Assembly: GCF_026627425.1 (NCBI RefSeq)
Contig: NZ_JAPNLH010000006.1
Coordinates: 62,001-126,000, forward strand
DNA length: 64,000 nt
Source of the DNA: Arthrobacter endolithicus
GTDB lineage: Bacteria > Actinomycetota > Actinomycetes > Actinomycetales > Micrococcaceae
Reading direction: 5' to 3'
In this document: positions 46,431 through 55,466 of the stretch, piece by piece
Position numbering within the stretch: position 1 is the first letter of the stretch
Layout: every line of letters begins with the position of its first letter
Position numbers and translations under genes: made by a program
Notes under the pieces: generated by a model
Told to the model about the DNA's origin: nothing
Seen by the model: only the letters and a program-made list of their open reading frames with translations
Databases searched by the model: none

Positions 46431-46751
46431 GTGTTTGAAGCTCCACTGGTGGTTCAAACACCGGCTTTACCGTTGCGTACATGTGTTGGTTGCCGTTGTC
46501 GTGACACCCAGTCAAAGTTACTGCGGATGGTGCGGGAAAAATCTGCCGACGGCGTCATTGCCGCGGTGGCCGATCCCCGCCGTCGCCTCTGGGGCAGGGG
46601 TGCCTGGTTGCACCCGTGTCTTCAGTGCCTTGCGCTGGCGCTTAAGCGACGTGCCATCGGCCGCGCCCTTCCGGGCGTCGTCGACTGCTCGTCCGTGCAG
46701 AGCCACATACGCGCTTTGGGCTCTGCTGAAGTGGTAGTGGGAGAGCAGTAA
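46431..46751 (+). CDS. ylxR: YlxR (DUF448) family RNA-binding protein
   Basis: 106 residues with the family signature LRTCVGCRCRD, then RRRLWGRGAWLHPCLQCLALA, in which GRGA(W/Y)(L/V) is the conserved glycine-rich loop. Crystal structures of the family suggest RNA binding; a role in regulating gene expression or ribosome function is likely. The start is GTG 46431. A TAGAAT box at 46376-46381 may provide an internal promoter. It sits between nusA and infB as in most Gram-positive bacteria. Confidence 0.92.
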   Translation: MFEAPLVVQTPALPLRTCVGCRCRDTQSKLLRMVREKSADGVIAAVADPRRRLWGRGAWLHPCLQCLALALKRRAIGRALPGVVDCSSVQSHIRALGSAEVVVGEQ

Positions 46752-46795
46752 CGCAGACCTAGAACTGTCCAACCTGAAAGCGGGTCAGAACACTG

Positions 46796-46897
46796 ATGGA
46801 AACCCGATGAGTACCCAGCGATGAGTGCCCAACGATGAGTGATTTTTTATGCTCTCACACCGCACGTTCCAGCATGGAATGTCGCATTAAGAATTAG
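46796..46897 (+). other. Chain of four ATGA-overlapping micro-ORFs before infB
   Basis: METR-stop (46796-46810), MSTQR-stop (46807-46824), MSAQR-stop (46821-46838) and an 20-residue peptide [10 protein letters not shown]... (46835-46897) each start within the stop of the previous one (ATGA). Two 14-bp near-identical direct repeats (46807-46820, 46821-46834) create the middle ones. No strong Shine-Dalgarno precedes the first ATG, so translation is unproven. Confidence 0.5.
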
Positions 46898-46906
46898 AGG
46901 CTCGTA

Positions 46907-46931
46907 CCTGTCCGGTGCGGGCCGAGACAGG
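46907..46931 (+). promoter_or_regulatory. Hairpin that can mask the infB ribosome-binding site
   Basis: CCTGTC-CGG (46907-46915) pairs with CCG-A-GACAGG (46922-46931), with one bulge. The 3' arm overlaps the AGGAG (46929-46933) that serves GTG 46938. Confidence 0.5.
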
Positions 46932-46937
46932 AGAAAT

Positions 46938-49900
46938 GTGGCCAAGGCCCGCGTACACGAGCTCGCTAAAGAGCTCGGCATCACCTCTAAAGAAGCTGTC
47001 ACCAAGCTTCAGGAACTGGGCGAGTTCGTCCGTTCCGCTTCCTCGACCATCGAGGCCCCCGTCGTGAAGAAGCTTCGCGACGCGTTCCCCACCGCACCCA
47101 AGGCATCCGCCGGTACCAATGGCTCCGGGTCTGCCCCCGCGGCAGCCAAGACCGGGCCGAAGCCGGCCGGACAGGCTCCCACAGCCTCGGCCACTCCGGG
47201 ACCGGTCAGCCCTGCACCCGCAGCGCCCTCGGCCGCAGCGGCTGCGCCCTCGTCGGTTCCGGCTGCTGCTTCGGCCCCGGCCGCCGCAGCATTCTCCGGG
47301 CCCGCGCCGACAGCGGCTGCCCCAGCTCCGGCAGCACCGGCACCCGCTCCTGCTGCGTCGGCTACTGCTGCCCCCGCGCCGGCAGCCGCTGCACCGGCGG
47401 AGGTCGCACCGGCAACAGCTGCTGTGCCTGCCGCTGCTTCCACCGGCGTCAAGCCCGGTGCCCGTCCGGCACCAGCTCCGGCCGCCCCGGCCCCGTCCCG
47501 TCCTGCCGCTACAGGCCGGCCAGGTGGCGCCGGCCCGCGTCCGGGCAACAACCCGTTCGCTCCCTCGCAAGGCATGCCCCGCTCGGGTCGCCCCGACCGC
47601 GGTGAAGGCGAACGTCCGGCACGACCCGGTGCGGCTGGCCCGCGCCCGGGCAATAACCCGTTCGCTCCGTCGCAGGGTATGCCCCGAACCGGAGCCCCCC
47701 GTACTGCTGAAGCAGGCACGGGCGGTCCTCGTCCCGCAGCCGGCGCCGGTGGACCTCGTCCTGCAGCAGGTGCAGGTGGTCCCCGTCCGGGCGCTCCGCG
47801 TCCCGGCGGAGCCCGCCCGACTCCGGGAATGATGCCAAACCGCACCGAGCGGCCTGCGGCCCCGGGCCGCGGCAATGATCGTCCCGGCGGAGCCGGCCGT
47901 GGACGTCCGGGTGCACCGGGCACCGGCGCTGCTCCGGGTGCCGGCGGCGGCACCGGCGCACCGGCAGGCGGCGGTTTCGGCAAGGGTGGCCGTGGACGCG
48001 GCGGGACCCAGGGTGCCTTCGGTAAGGGAGGCGCCGGCCGCGGCAAGCAGCGCAAGTCGAAGCGGGCAAAGCGGCAGGAACTTGAGCAGATGAGTGCTCC
48101 GTCGCTCGGCGGCGTGAGCGTGCCCCGCGGCGATGGCAACTCCATTGTGCGGTTGCGCCGCGGTTCGTCGATTACCGACTTCGCTGACAAGATCGAGGCG
48201 AACCCGGCGGCTCTGGTGACGGTGCTCTTCCACCTCGGTGAGATGGCTACCGCCACACAGTCGCTGGACGAGGACACCTTTGCCCTGCTCGGCACCGAGC
48301 TTGGGTACAAGCTCCAGGTTGTTTCGCCGGAGGATGAGGAGCGCGAGCTGCTCAGCAACTTCGACATCGACTTCGAAGCCGAGCTCGAGGCCGAGGGCGA
48401 CGACGACCTTGAGGTCCGTCCGCCCGTCGTCACCGTCATGGGACACGTGGACCATGGTAAGACGCGTCTGTTGGACGCTATCCGTAACTCCGATGTCATG
48501 GCGGACGAGCACGGTGGCATCACTCAGCACATCGGTGCGTACCAGATCGTGCACGAACACGAGGACACTGAGCGTCGGATCACCTTCATCGATACTCCCG
48601 GCCACGAGGCGTTCACCGCTATGCGTGCCCGTGGTGCGAAGGTTACCGATATTGCCATCCTGGTGGTCGCAGCCGACGACGGCGTCATGCCGCAGACGGT
48701 GGAAGCGCTCAACCATGCGCAGGCAGCCAACGTGCCGATCGTCGTCGCGGTTAACAAGATCGATAAGGAAGGGGCCAACCCGGAGAAAATCCGCGGTCAG
48801 CTCACCGAATACGGCCTGGTCCCCGAGGAATACGGCGGCGACACGATGTTTGTGGACGTCTCGGCTCGGGAAAACCTCAATATCGATGAGCTCCTGGAAG
48901 CGGTCCTGCTGACTGCGGATGCGGCGCTGGATATGCGCGCCAACCCGAACAAGGACGCCCGCGGTATTGCGATCGAAGCGAATCTGGACAAGGGCCGCGG
49001 AGCCGTTGCCACGGTGCTGGTACAGTCCGGTACGCTGCGCGTCGGCGACACGATCGTGGCGGGAACTGCGCACGGACGCGTCCGGGCCATGTTTGACGAA
49101 GACGGCGGCAACATCACAGAGGCGGGCCCGTCCCGTCCTGTGCAGGTGCTCGGTCTGTCCAACGTGCCGCGTGCCGGCGACACTTTCTTCGTCACCGGGG
49201 ATGAGCGCACGGCCCGACAGATCGCTGAAAAGCGTGAAGCTGCGGACCGTAACGCGGCCCTGGCCAAGCGCCGGAAGCGGATCAGCCTGGAAGACTTCGA
49301 TCAGGCAGTCGCCGCGGGTAAGGTTGACACGCTCAACCTCATCCTCAAGGGTGACGTCTCCGGTGCCGTTGAGGCGCTGGAAGACTCGCTGCTCAAGATC
49401 GACGTCGGTGAGGGTGTCCAGTTGCGCGTCATCCACCGCGGGGTCGGTGCCATCACGCAGAACGACGTCAACCTGGCCACCGTGGACAATGCGATCATCA
49501 TCGGGTTCAACGTCAAGCCGGCGGAGCGCGTTGCCGATCTGGCGGACCGTGAAGGCGTTGACATGCGCTTCTACTCGGTCATCTATGGCGCAATCGATGA
49601 CATCGAGCTGGCGCTGAAAGGGATGCTCAAGCCGGAGTACGAGGAAGTCCAGCTTGGTACGGCGGAGATCCGCGAGATCTTCCGTTCGTCCAAGTTCGGA
49701 AACATCGCCGGTTCCATCGTTCGCTCCGGTACCATCCGTCGGAATTCGAAGGCACGCGTGCTGCGCGCCGGCAAGGTTATCGGGGAGAACCTCACCGTCG
49801 ATTCGCTCAAGCGTTTCAAGGATGACGCCACCGAGGTCCGGGATGGCTTTGAGTGCGGTATCGGTCTGGGGTCGTTCAACGACCTGCAGGCCGAGGACAT

Positions 49901-49940
49901 CATCGAGACGTTCGAGATGCGCGAGAAACCGCGCGCTTAA
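46938..49940 (+). CDS. infB: Translation initiation factor IF-2
   Basis: 1000 residues. The N-terminal IF2 domain begins [16 protein letters not shown] 350-residue Ala/Pro/Gly/Arg-rich region follows, with two copies of [15 protein letters not shown] and repeats of GGPRPAAGA, then a second N-terminal motif (about 415-470). The GTPase domain has G1 GHVDHGKT (502-509), IDTPGHEAF, and [13 protein letters not shown]; the C-terminal domains bind fMet-tRNA. GTG 46938 has AGGAG 4 nt upstream and matches the family N-terminus; an upstream in-frame ATG would give unrelated sequence. It places initiator tRNA on the 30S subunit. Confidence 0.97.
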   Translation: MAKARVHELAKELGITSKEAVTKLQELGEFVRSASSTIEAPVVKKLRDAFPTAPKASAGTNGSGSAPAAAKTGPKPAGQAPTASATPGPVSPAPAAPSAAAAAPSSVPAAASAPAAAAFSGPAPTAAAPAPAAPAPAPAASATAAPAPAAAAPAEVAPATAAVPAAASTGVKPGARPAPAPAAPAPSRPAATGRPGGAGPRPGNNPFAPSQGMPRSGRPDRGEGERPARPGAAGPRPGNNPFAPSQGMPRTGAPRTAEAGTGGPRPAAGAGGPRPAAGAGGPRPGAPRPGGARPTPGMMPNRTERPAAPGRGNDRPGGAGRGRPGAPGTGAAPGAGGGTGAPAGGGFGKGGRGRGGTQGAFGKGGAGRGKQRKSKRAKRQELEQMSAPSLGGVSVPRGDGNSIVRLRRGSSITDFADKIEANPAALVTVLFHLGEMATATQSLDEDTFALLGTELGYKLQVVSPEDEERELLSNFDIDFEAELEAEGDDDLEVRPPVVTVMGHVDHGKTRLLDAIRNSDVMADEHGGITQHIGAYQIVHEHEDTERRITFIDTPGHEAFTAMRARGAKVTDIAILVVAADDGVMPQTVEALNHAQAANVPIVVAVNKIDKEGANPEKIRGQLTEYGLVPEEYGGDTMFVDVSARENLNIDELLEAVLLTADAALDMRANPNKDARGIAIEANLDKGRGAVATVLVQSGTLRVGDTIVAGTAHGRVRAMFDEDGGNITEAGPSRPVQVLGLSNVPRAGDTFFVTGDERTARQIAEKREAADRNAALAKRRKRISLEDFDQAVAAGKVDTLNLILKGDVSGAVEALEDSLLKIDVGEGVQLRVIHRGVGAITQNDVNLATVDNAIIIGFNVKPAERVADLADREGVDMRFYSVIYGAIDDIELALKGMLKPEYEEVQLGTAEIREIFRSSKFGNIAGSIVRSGTIRRNSKARVLRAGKVIGENLTVDSLKRFKDDATEVRDGFECGIGLGSFNDLQAEDIIETFEMREKPRA

Positions 49941-49950
49941 TATTGACATC

Positions 49951-50005
49951 TGAGGTGCGCAAAATGGGGCTGAACAAGCTAAAAGGCCCCATTTTGCGCA
50001 CCTCA
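49951..50005. repeat. Perfect 20-bp inverted repeat between infB and rbfA
   Basis: Arms 49951-49970 and 49986-50005 (TGAGGTGCGCAAAATGGGGC and its exact complement) enclose a 15-nt loop. It fills most of the 85-bp gap and ends 20 bp before the rbfA start. It could be a terminator lacking a T-run, an mRNA-processing hairpin, or a copy of a dispersed repeat. Confidence 0.85.
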
Positions 50006-50025
50006 CCTGATTGAGGAGAATTTTT

Positions 50026-50499
50026 ATGGCCGATACGGCACGCGCTGCTAAGTTGGCGCAACGGATAAAGGTTATTGTTGCTGAGGGCCTGCGCCGGCGG
50101 GTCAAGGACCCGAGGGTGGAGGGCGTCACGGTAACCGATGCCCGTGTCACCAACGATCTGCAGCACGCAACGGTGTATTACACGGTGCTTGGTGATGACA
50201 CAGCCCAGGCAGATGCAAAGGTAGGGCTGGAAAAGGCCCGCGGAGTGCTGCGCCAGGAAGTGGGCAAAAACGTCACGGTCCGGTTGACGCCGACGCTGGA
50301 ATTCGTCGCAGACGAAATCCCTGTCAACGCCGGCCACTTGGAGGATCTGATTCGGACAGCCAAGGCGCGCGACGCTGAGGTCGCCGCGATTGCGCAGGGG
50401 GCGACCTTCGCCGGAGATGCGGATCCGTACAAGAAGGACGACGATGTCGCCGGCACCGAGGCGGACGACGCCCCCGGGGCCGAGCCAGGGGAGAAGTAA
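50026..50499 (+). CDS. rbfA: Ribosome-binding factor A
   Basis: 157 residues. The KH-like core (1-115) starts MADTARAAKLAQRIKVIVAE and has VTVTDARVTNDLQHATVYYTVL and VRLTPTLEFVADE. The last 35 residues are an acidic Asp/Glu/Pro tail. It helps mature the 16S 5' end and 30S subunit. GAGGAG lies 8 nt before the ATG. In most relatives truB follows directly; here two unrelated genes intervene. Confidence 0.96.
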   Translation: MADTARAAKLAQRIKVIVAEGLRRRVKDPRVEGVTVTDARVTNDLQHATVYYTVLGDDTAQADAKVGLEKARGVLRQEVGKNVTVRLTPTLEFVADEIPVNAGHLEDLIRTAKARDAEVAAIAQGATFAGDADPYKKDDDVAGTEADDAPGAEPGEK

Positions 50500-50523
50500 G
50501 CCCGCAGGTTCACTGCTGTAGCA

Positions 50524-50560
50524 GTCAGGGCGTCCGATCCGAAGATCGGACGCCCCTGAC
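50524..50560. terminator. Bidirectional terminator after rbfA
   Basis: Stem GTCAGGG-CGTCCGATC/GATCGGACG-CCCCTGAC (one bulge) with a CGAA tetraloop, between the convergent rbfA and ScyD/ScyE-type genes. Confidence 0.85.
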
Positions 50561-50596
50561 GTATTTCGCGACCGGGTTTCTGCCAACCAAACGGCG

Positions 50597-51760
50597 TCAG
50601 TCGTCGTACTGGTTCAGGGACGGATAGTTGTCCTCGCCGGTATTGAGCCGAACCTTGATGACCTGGCCCGCGGGCGGTGTGCCGTTACCGGGGAGTGCGT
50701 GGACGGTGGCGTAGAGCGTTCCGCCGTGGATAGCCACATCGGCCGGCAGCGGAACCGCCAGGAACGGCTTTGCCGTCGAGGTGCCGCGCTGGATCACCGA
50801 GATCTGGCCGCCGAAAAGCTCGGCGACATAGATGTCTCCGCTCCGGCTGAGCGCAAGTCCGGTCGGTGCATTGAGCCCGGAGGCAACCAACCGCACAGTT
50901 GAGGACCACGGACTGACCTTGTACACGCTGCCCCGGGCCCCGAGTGCGGCACCTTCGGGGCCGCCGGGCAGTGTGCTGACGTACAGCCACCCATCCCGGC
51001 CCCAACGGACGTCCGTGGGAACCGGTTCGAAATAGTAGTCGTGGCCAACGGCACAGGCGGGCAGCCCGAAGGACGTTGCGACGGCAGCAGTGACGTGCGT
51101 TATCGAGGGCGGGAGCACCGCGACCGTGCGCACCCGGCCGGTGAACTGGTTGACAGCGACGATGTCATTGCCGCCCGCGTCGGCGACATAGATCTCGAAG
51201 AGGCCGGGCTCGGTGGCGTAGGGGTGTGAGTCCGCCAGGCCGGTGTAGCTGCCAGGGAGGGCGGCAGGGATTTGTGCCAGACAGGCCGCGTCCAGATCGC
51301 GGAAGCCATAGGTGACGTTTCCATCGGGATTGTGTGTGGCCTCGTACTGGGCGACATCCGCGATCGAACGAACCTTTCCAGTGGACGAAATAGACTTGAT
51401 GATACCGATGTTGGGGGCCGGAGCTTGGCCTGCTCCGGCGTTCTCCGCAAAATAGGTCATGCCGAACCGGGAAGAGACCGCGCCGATCTCATGGCCCGGG
51501 ACGGAAGCCTGGTAGACGGTACTGACTGCGCCTTTCGCGTCCACCTTGTTCAGCGAACCGGCAAAGTTCTGCGTGAAGTAAACGGATTTGGATGAGCCAA
51601 CGCTCAGACTCAGCGGTGTTAAGAGGCCGCTGGCCAATGTCTCCGGTGTGCCGGGAACCGGTATCGGGTTGTTGCCGGCCGCGTGGACGGGACCGGCGCC
51701 TAGCCCCACGAGGGCGGTCAGCGCGACAACGGCGCTGACCCGGATGACTATTCTGCGCAT
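50597..51760 (-). CDS. ScyD/ScyE-family secreted beta-propeller protein
   Basis: 387 residues. A Sec signal peptide (MRRIVIRVSAVVALTALVG, cleavage after VHA, about residue 27) is followed by NHL-like propeller repeats: YVADAGGNDIVAVNQFTGRV, GLNAPTGLALSRSGDIYVAE, and WGRDGWLYVSTLPGG. The ScyD/ScyE family is named from the cyanobacterial scytonemin cluster, but actinobacterial members have unknown roles, so the name carries no functional claim. It is convergent with rbfA and back-to-back with the arylsulfotransferase-like gene. Confidence 0.85.
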   Translation of the reverse strand: MRRIVIRVSAVVALTALVGLGAGPVHAAGNNPIPVPGTPETLASGLLTPLSLSVGSSKSVYFTQNFAGSLNKVDAKGAVSTVYQASVPGHEIGAVSSRFGMTYFAENAGAGQAPAPNIGIIKSISSTGKVRSIADVAQYEATHNPDGNVTYGFRDLDAACLAQIPAALPGSYTGLADSHPYATEPGLFEIYVADAGGNDIVAVNQFTGRVRTVAVLPPSITHVTAAVATSFGLPACAVGHDYYFEPVPTDVRWGRDGWLYVSTLPGGPEGAALGARGSVYKVSPWSSTVRLVASGLNAPTGLALSRSGDIYVAELFGGQISVIQRGTSTAKPFLAVPLPADVAIHGGTLYATVHALPGNGTPPAGQVIKVRLNTGEDNYPSLNQYDD

Positions 51761-51995
51761 TTTTTAGCTCCAAAGGTGACGTAGCGAGTGTTCGAGACCA
51801 ATGGTTCGCTGGATGCCCTCCACATCGCCCATCAGGGCCTGCAATTCACCGCGGTATGGGCGGCGATCAACATCAACTGCGCCCACTGTAGGCCTCTGCC
51901 GGAGACGTGTCATCCATTGTTGCCTTGCCGAACTTCACAGAAAACATTCGGACGGCGTACTGGCAGCGCACAGCTCCCGGTTTTTATCATGAATC

Positions 51996-53630
51996 ATGAA
52001 ATCATTCCAGCAGAGCGCGGAAGAAGACCCGGACGGGGACGGTGATTCGGAGCCGAAACGCCAGCTTCGGCCACGCGAACGCAGTGTCTTCAGCCGCCGC
52101 GGCTTCCTGGCGGGTGCAGGACTAGTGGGCGCCACAGCCGTAGCGACGGCCAGCTACGCCGGACACGATGCGATTTCCGGAGCGCTGACACGGGTGGCCG
52201 GCCATCCGGGCGGGGCGTCGTCGTCGGGCTCCACGCTCTCCGGGGCTGCGGCGCCGGCCAGCGGCAAACCGCCGGGACCGGCAGCCCCGCCGGATCGGAC
52301 CTTTGTCAGTACGCAGCTGACCGCAGCGCACGTCTCCAGCTGGGCCACGGCTGCCACGGCAGCCGGCCTGATCTTCGCCGGCCCGCAGGGGCACGGCTCC
52401 AGCGGGCTGATCGTGGACAATCACGGTGAACCGGTCTGGATGGAACCGACGGGTGTTGGCGTCACAGACCTTCGCGTTCAGACGTTCGAGGGCAAACCGG
52501 TATTGACTTATTGGACGGGGACCGGTACCGGCGGTCATGGGATGGGCTCCGGCAGCATTTTGGACACCGGCTACCAACCCGTGGCCCAGGTCAATGCCGG
52601 CAACGGGCTGAAGGCCGATCTGCACGAGTTCACGCTCACCGAGGCGGGGACCGCTCTGCTGATCGCGTACCCCACGGTGCCCTATGACCTGCGGCCGGTG
52701 GGGGGACCCGCCAACGGATTCATCTACGACTGCCACGTCCAGGAAGTCGACGTCCGATCCGGGGCGGTGCTCCTGGACTGGTCGGCCGTGGCGCATATCG
52801 ATATCACCGAAACCTATGTCCAGCCGGGGGACAACAACGCCAGCGCGGACGGGACTTCGGAGGCGAAGGCGTTTGACCCGTTCCACCTGAACTCCGTGGA
52901 CGAAAGCGGGGACGCGCTGCTGGTCTCCAGCCGGCACATGCATGCCCTGTATTTGGTGGACCGCACGGCTGGAACTCTCCGGTGGCGGCTGGGTGGGAAG
53001 CGCAGCGATTTCAAGGTCGCGGACAATGCAGCCTTTGCCTGGCAGCATGACGCGCGGCGCAGGTCGGCAACGTCCCTCACTGTGTTCGATAATCACTACT
53101 CCTCAGGCAGTACCGGGATTTCCCGTGGCCTGCTGCTGAACGTCGACGAGTCGGCGCGGACGGTGACGCTGCAGCAGGAGTTCAGCCACGCCGGTCACCG
53201 GGGAAATGCCGAGGGTAATGTGCAGCTGCTCGGCAACGGCCATTACCTGGTCGGTTGGGGCGCGGATCCTGCCGTCACGGAGTTCACGCCGGACGGGACA
53301 GCGCTTTACGAATCGATTGGCCTGGGGAACGCTTCCTACCGCACCTACCGATGCGCCTGGACCGGCAGACCGGCTACCGTGCCGGACATCGCGGTGCTGC
53401 CGGGCAACGGCTCCAGCATGCAGGTCTACGCCAGCTGGAACGGGGCCACGGAGGTAGCCAGCTGGCGTTTCCTCACCGGCGAAACTCTTCAGTCGCTGAT
53501 GCCGGCCGGAACCGTCCCGCGGCGCGGGTTCGAGACCTCGACGGCGGTCGCCGCGGCGGCCAAGGTGGCCGTGCAGGCCCTGCACAGCGACGGCTCCGTG
53601 CTGGCCACTTCCAAGGCGGTCAGCACCTAG
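51996..53630 (+). CDS. Tat-exported arylsulfotransferase (ASST)-family protein
   Basis: 544 residues. After a 30-residue acidic leader comes a twin-arginine signal, SRRGFLAGAGLVGATAV, so it is exported folded. The mature part is a propeller of the ASST type: GNGLKADLHEFTLTEAGTAL, YDCHVQEVDVRSGAVLLDW, FDPFHLNSVDESGDALLVSS, and FAWQHDARR, with spaced His residues (DLHEF, PFHLN, WQHDA) as in the PF14269 family. Known relatives transfer sulfate between phenols, but the substrate here is unknown. The twin start (ATG 51996) lacks an obvious Shine-Dalgarno. Confidence 0.82.
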   Translation: MKSFQQSAEEDPDGDGDSEPKRQLRPRERSVFSRRGFLAGAGLVGATAVATASYAGHDAISGALTRVAGHPGGASSSGSTLSGAAAPASGKPPGPAAPPDRTFVSTQLTAAHVSSWATAATAAGLIFAGPQGHGSSGLIVDNHGEPVWMEPTGVGVTDLRVQTFEGKPVLTYWTGTGTGGHGMGSGSILDTGYQPVAQVNAGNGLKADLHEFTLTEAGTALLIAYPTVPYDLRPVGGPANGFIYDCHVQEVDVRSGAVLLDWSAVAHIDITETYVQPGDNNASADGTSEAKAFDPFHLNSVDESGDALLVSSRHMHALYLVDRTAGTLRWRLGGKRSDFKVADNAAFAWQHDARRRSATSLTVFDNHYSSGSTGISRGLLLNVDESARTVTLQQEFSHAGHRGNAEGNVQLLGNGHYLVGWGADPAVTEFTPDGTALYESIGLGNASYRTYRCAWTGRPATVPDIAVLPGNGSSMQVYASWNGATEVASWRFLTGETLQSLMPAGTVPRRGFETSTAVAAAAKVAVQALHSDGSVLATSKAVST

Positions 53631-53639
53631 CCCGTCCCA

Positions 53640-53652
53640 TATACTGGAAGGC
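53640..53652 (+). promoter_or_regulatory. -10 element of a leaderless truB
   Basis: TATACT (53640-53645) lies 7 nt before GTG 53653; the GGAAGG between them is too close to act as a ribosome site. It gives truB its own promoter after the two inserted genes. Confidence 0.5.
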
Positions 53653-54591
53653 GTGCATTCTGGACTGATCATCGTGGACAAGCCCCCCGGCCTCACCAGC
53701 CACGACGTCGTTGCCCGGCTGCGGCGCCTGACCGGAACCCGCAAGGTCGGCCATGCCGGAACCCTCGATCCGATGGCCACCGGGGTCCTGGTGATCGGAA
53801 TCAACAAGGCCACCCGGCTGCTTACGTACATCGTGGGGACCGCTAAGACATACCGGGCCACCATCCGGCTCGGCGCCAGCACGCTCACCGACGATGCCGA
53901 GGGTGGGATCACCGGCAGTACGACGACGGCGCAGGTCACCGATGCGGCAATTATCGCCGGAATCGCCGCGCTCACCGGGGAGATCCGGCAGGTCCCCAGC
54001 AGCGTCAGCGCGATCAAGGTCAAGGGCGAACGCGCCTATGCCCGGGTTCGGGCGGGGGAAGAAGTGGTCCTGGCCGCACGGCCGGTAACCGTGCACAGTT
54101 TTGAGCTGAACGCGACACGCAGGCTCACCGGAGAGAATCCTGCCGGGGAGGGAAGCGAAGTCATCGATCTGGATGTTACGGTCGAATGTTCCTCCGGGAC
54201 GTATATCAGGGCGTTGGCACGCGATCTGGGGGCCGGGCTTGGCGTCGGCGGTCATCTGACCGCGCTGCGCCGGACCCGGGTGGGACCGTATGAGCTCGGA
54301 CAGGCCAAGACCCTCGAGCAGCTTGAGCAGGAGGCGGACGGTGACGGCTCGGTGCAGATCCTTGACATCGCCGACGCCGCCCGTGCGCTGATGCCGGTCC
54401 GCGAGTTGACGGACACCGAAGCCTCTGAGCTCTCCTTCGGCCGTAGGATCGCGCGCAGCACCGACGGCTCGCACTCGGTGGAACGGCCGGCCGCGGCCTT
54501 CCGGCCCGATGGCGAGCTTGTGGCGCTGCTGGCCGATGCGGAAAGCCATGCCCAGCCCGTCCTGGTCTTCACCCCGGATCTGGGAGCCTAA
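53653..54591 (+). CDS. truB: tRNA pseudouridine-55 synthase
   Basis: 312 residues. SGLIIVDKPPGLTSHDVVARLR and the catalytic motif GHAGTLDPMATGVL with Asp39; then KTYRATIRLGASTLTDD and CSSGTYIRALARDLG. The C-terminal PUA-like segment is short. It makes Psi55 in the T-loop of tRNAs. The start GTG 53653 is the first of the frame and fits the family N-terminus. Downstream a small membrane gene starts 3 bp after the stop. Confidence 0.96.
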   Translation: MHSGLIIVDKPPGLTSHDVVARLRRLTGTRKVGHAGTLDPMATGVLVIGINKATRLLTYIVGTAKTYRATIRLGASTLTDDAEGGITGSTTTAQVTDAAIIAGIAALTGEIRQVPSSVSAIKVKGERAYARVRAGEEVVLAARPVTVHSFELNATRRLTGENPAGEGSEVIDLDVTVECSSGTYIRALARDLGAGLGVGGHLTALRRTRVGPYELGQAKTLEQLEQEADGDGSVQILDIADAARALMPVRELTDTEASELSFGRRIARSTDGSHSVERPAAAFRPDGELVALLADAESHAQPVLVFTPDLGA

Positions 54592-54594
54592 GCG

Positions 54595-55035
54595 GTGACT
54601 GTGGACGGCTGGTTTATTGCTGCCTTGGTGGTCGGATTGGTCTCCAGCGCGATCTGCGTCATTGCTGCGCTGCTGAAGAAGGGCCCCAATGACGTCACCT
54701 TGCTCGCCGTGGCGGCCGTTGAATTATTTTTGCTGAGCTATCTGGTGGCCTCGATTGTGCGCACCGCGGCCGGAACCGCGATTGCCGGGGCCCCGTGGGA
54801 ATTCTGGGCATATCTGATCACCGCGATTTCCCTGCCGGTGGCAGGATTCTACTGGGCCATCCTGGAACGCAGTTTCTGGAGCAACTACGTCCTGGCCGCG
54901 GTGGGCGTCACCGTGGTGGTCATGATGGCCCGGATGGCGCAGATTTGGTACGGCGCGGCCGCGCCGGCGACGGCGACTGGGGCGGCATTGCGGACAGGGC
55001 TGGGGATGGCACTAGGAACAGGATCAGTACAGTGA
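54595..55035 (+). CDS. Small four-helix membrane protein
   Basis: 146 residues, four hydrophobic helices (about 5-27, 37-58, 65-87, 95-115) and an Ala/Gly/Thr tail. KKGPNDVTLLAVAAVELFLLSYL and WEFWAYLITAISLPVAGFYW look like conserved segments. The family is not recognised. GTG 54595 starts 3 bp after truB, and the stop overlaps the next membrane gene (GTGA), so the two form a coupled pair inside the truB-ribF interval. Confidence 0.75.
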   Translation: MTVDGWFIAALVVGLVSSAICVIAALLKKGPNDVTLLAVAAVELFLLSYLVASIVRTAAGTAIAGAPWEFWAYLITAISLPVAGFYWAILERSFWSNYVLAAVGVTVVVMMARMAQIWYGAAAPATATGAALRTGLGMALGTGSVQ

Positions 55036-55466
55036 GCATGAACCAGCCGGCAGCGTCCCGAACGCAGGATACAAAATCGACCGGGCCGGGCCGTCTGCTG
55101 ATCGCGGTCTACGGTATTTTTGCCCTGGCAGCTACAGCCCGTGCCGGATTCCAGATCATCAGCAAGTTCGCCGAAGCGCCCGTGGCTTATCTGCTCTCCG
55201 CGCTGGCCGCCGTCGTCTATATTGCTGCGACGATCTCGCTCGCCAAAAAAGGCAGGTCCTGGTTCAAGGCGGCGGCCGTCGCGGTGTGCATCGAGCTGCT
55301 CGGCGTTCTCATCGTCGGGGCGCTGAGCATTTTTGACGCGCAGGCATTCCCGCAGGACACGGTCTGGAGCCAGTTTGGCCGTGGCTACGGCTTTGTCCCG
55401 CTGCTGCTGCCGATTCTCGGTCTCATCTGGCTGTACCGGCATCGGAAGCCGGCGGAGCAGCCATGA
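55032..55466 (+). CDS. Small membrane protein (partner of the upstream one)
   Basis: 144 residues with four hydrophobic helices (about 24-40, 50-70, 77-97, 118-136). LLIAVYGIFALAATARAGFQ and FGRGYGFVPLLLPILGLIWLYRHRKP are visible; the ending is basic. Not recognised by family, though small proteins of this kind next to a similar partner are frequent in Micrococcaceae. GTG 55032 overlaps the previous stop, and the stop overlaps the ATG of the GNAT gene (ATGA). Confidence 0.75.
   Translation: MSMNQPAASRTQDTKSTGPGRLLIAVYGIFALAATARAGFQIISKFAEAPVAYLLSALAAVVYIAATISLAKKGRSWFKAAAVAVCIELLGVLIVGALSIFDAQAFPQDTVWSQFGRGYGFVPLLLPILGLIWLYRHRKPAEQP

Noticed and set aside
47520-47830. Repeated DNA inside infB that might look like a repeat array
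   Set aside because: The repeats encode the [15 protein letters not shown] and GGPRPAAGA protein repeats of the IF2 linker, are irregularly spaced and lack spacers, so this is not a CRISPR array.
46887-50153. A 1088-codon reverse-strand open frame over infB
   Set aside because: It is antisense to infB, whose forward protein has all IF2 motifs. High GC makes stop codons rare in the opposite frame, and the reverse translation is low-complexity Gly/Arg/Ser in the repeat region without any recognisable domain.
51788-52045. An 85-codon open frame before the arylsulfotransferase-like gene
   Set aside because: No ribosome site, no recognisable sequence, and it runs into the downstream gene in another frame; the 235-bp gap is better seen as a divergent promoter region.
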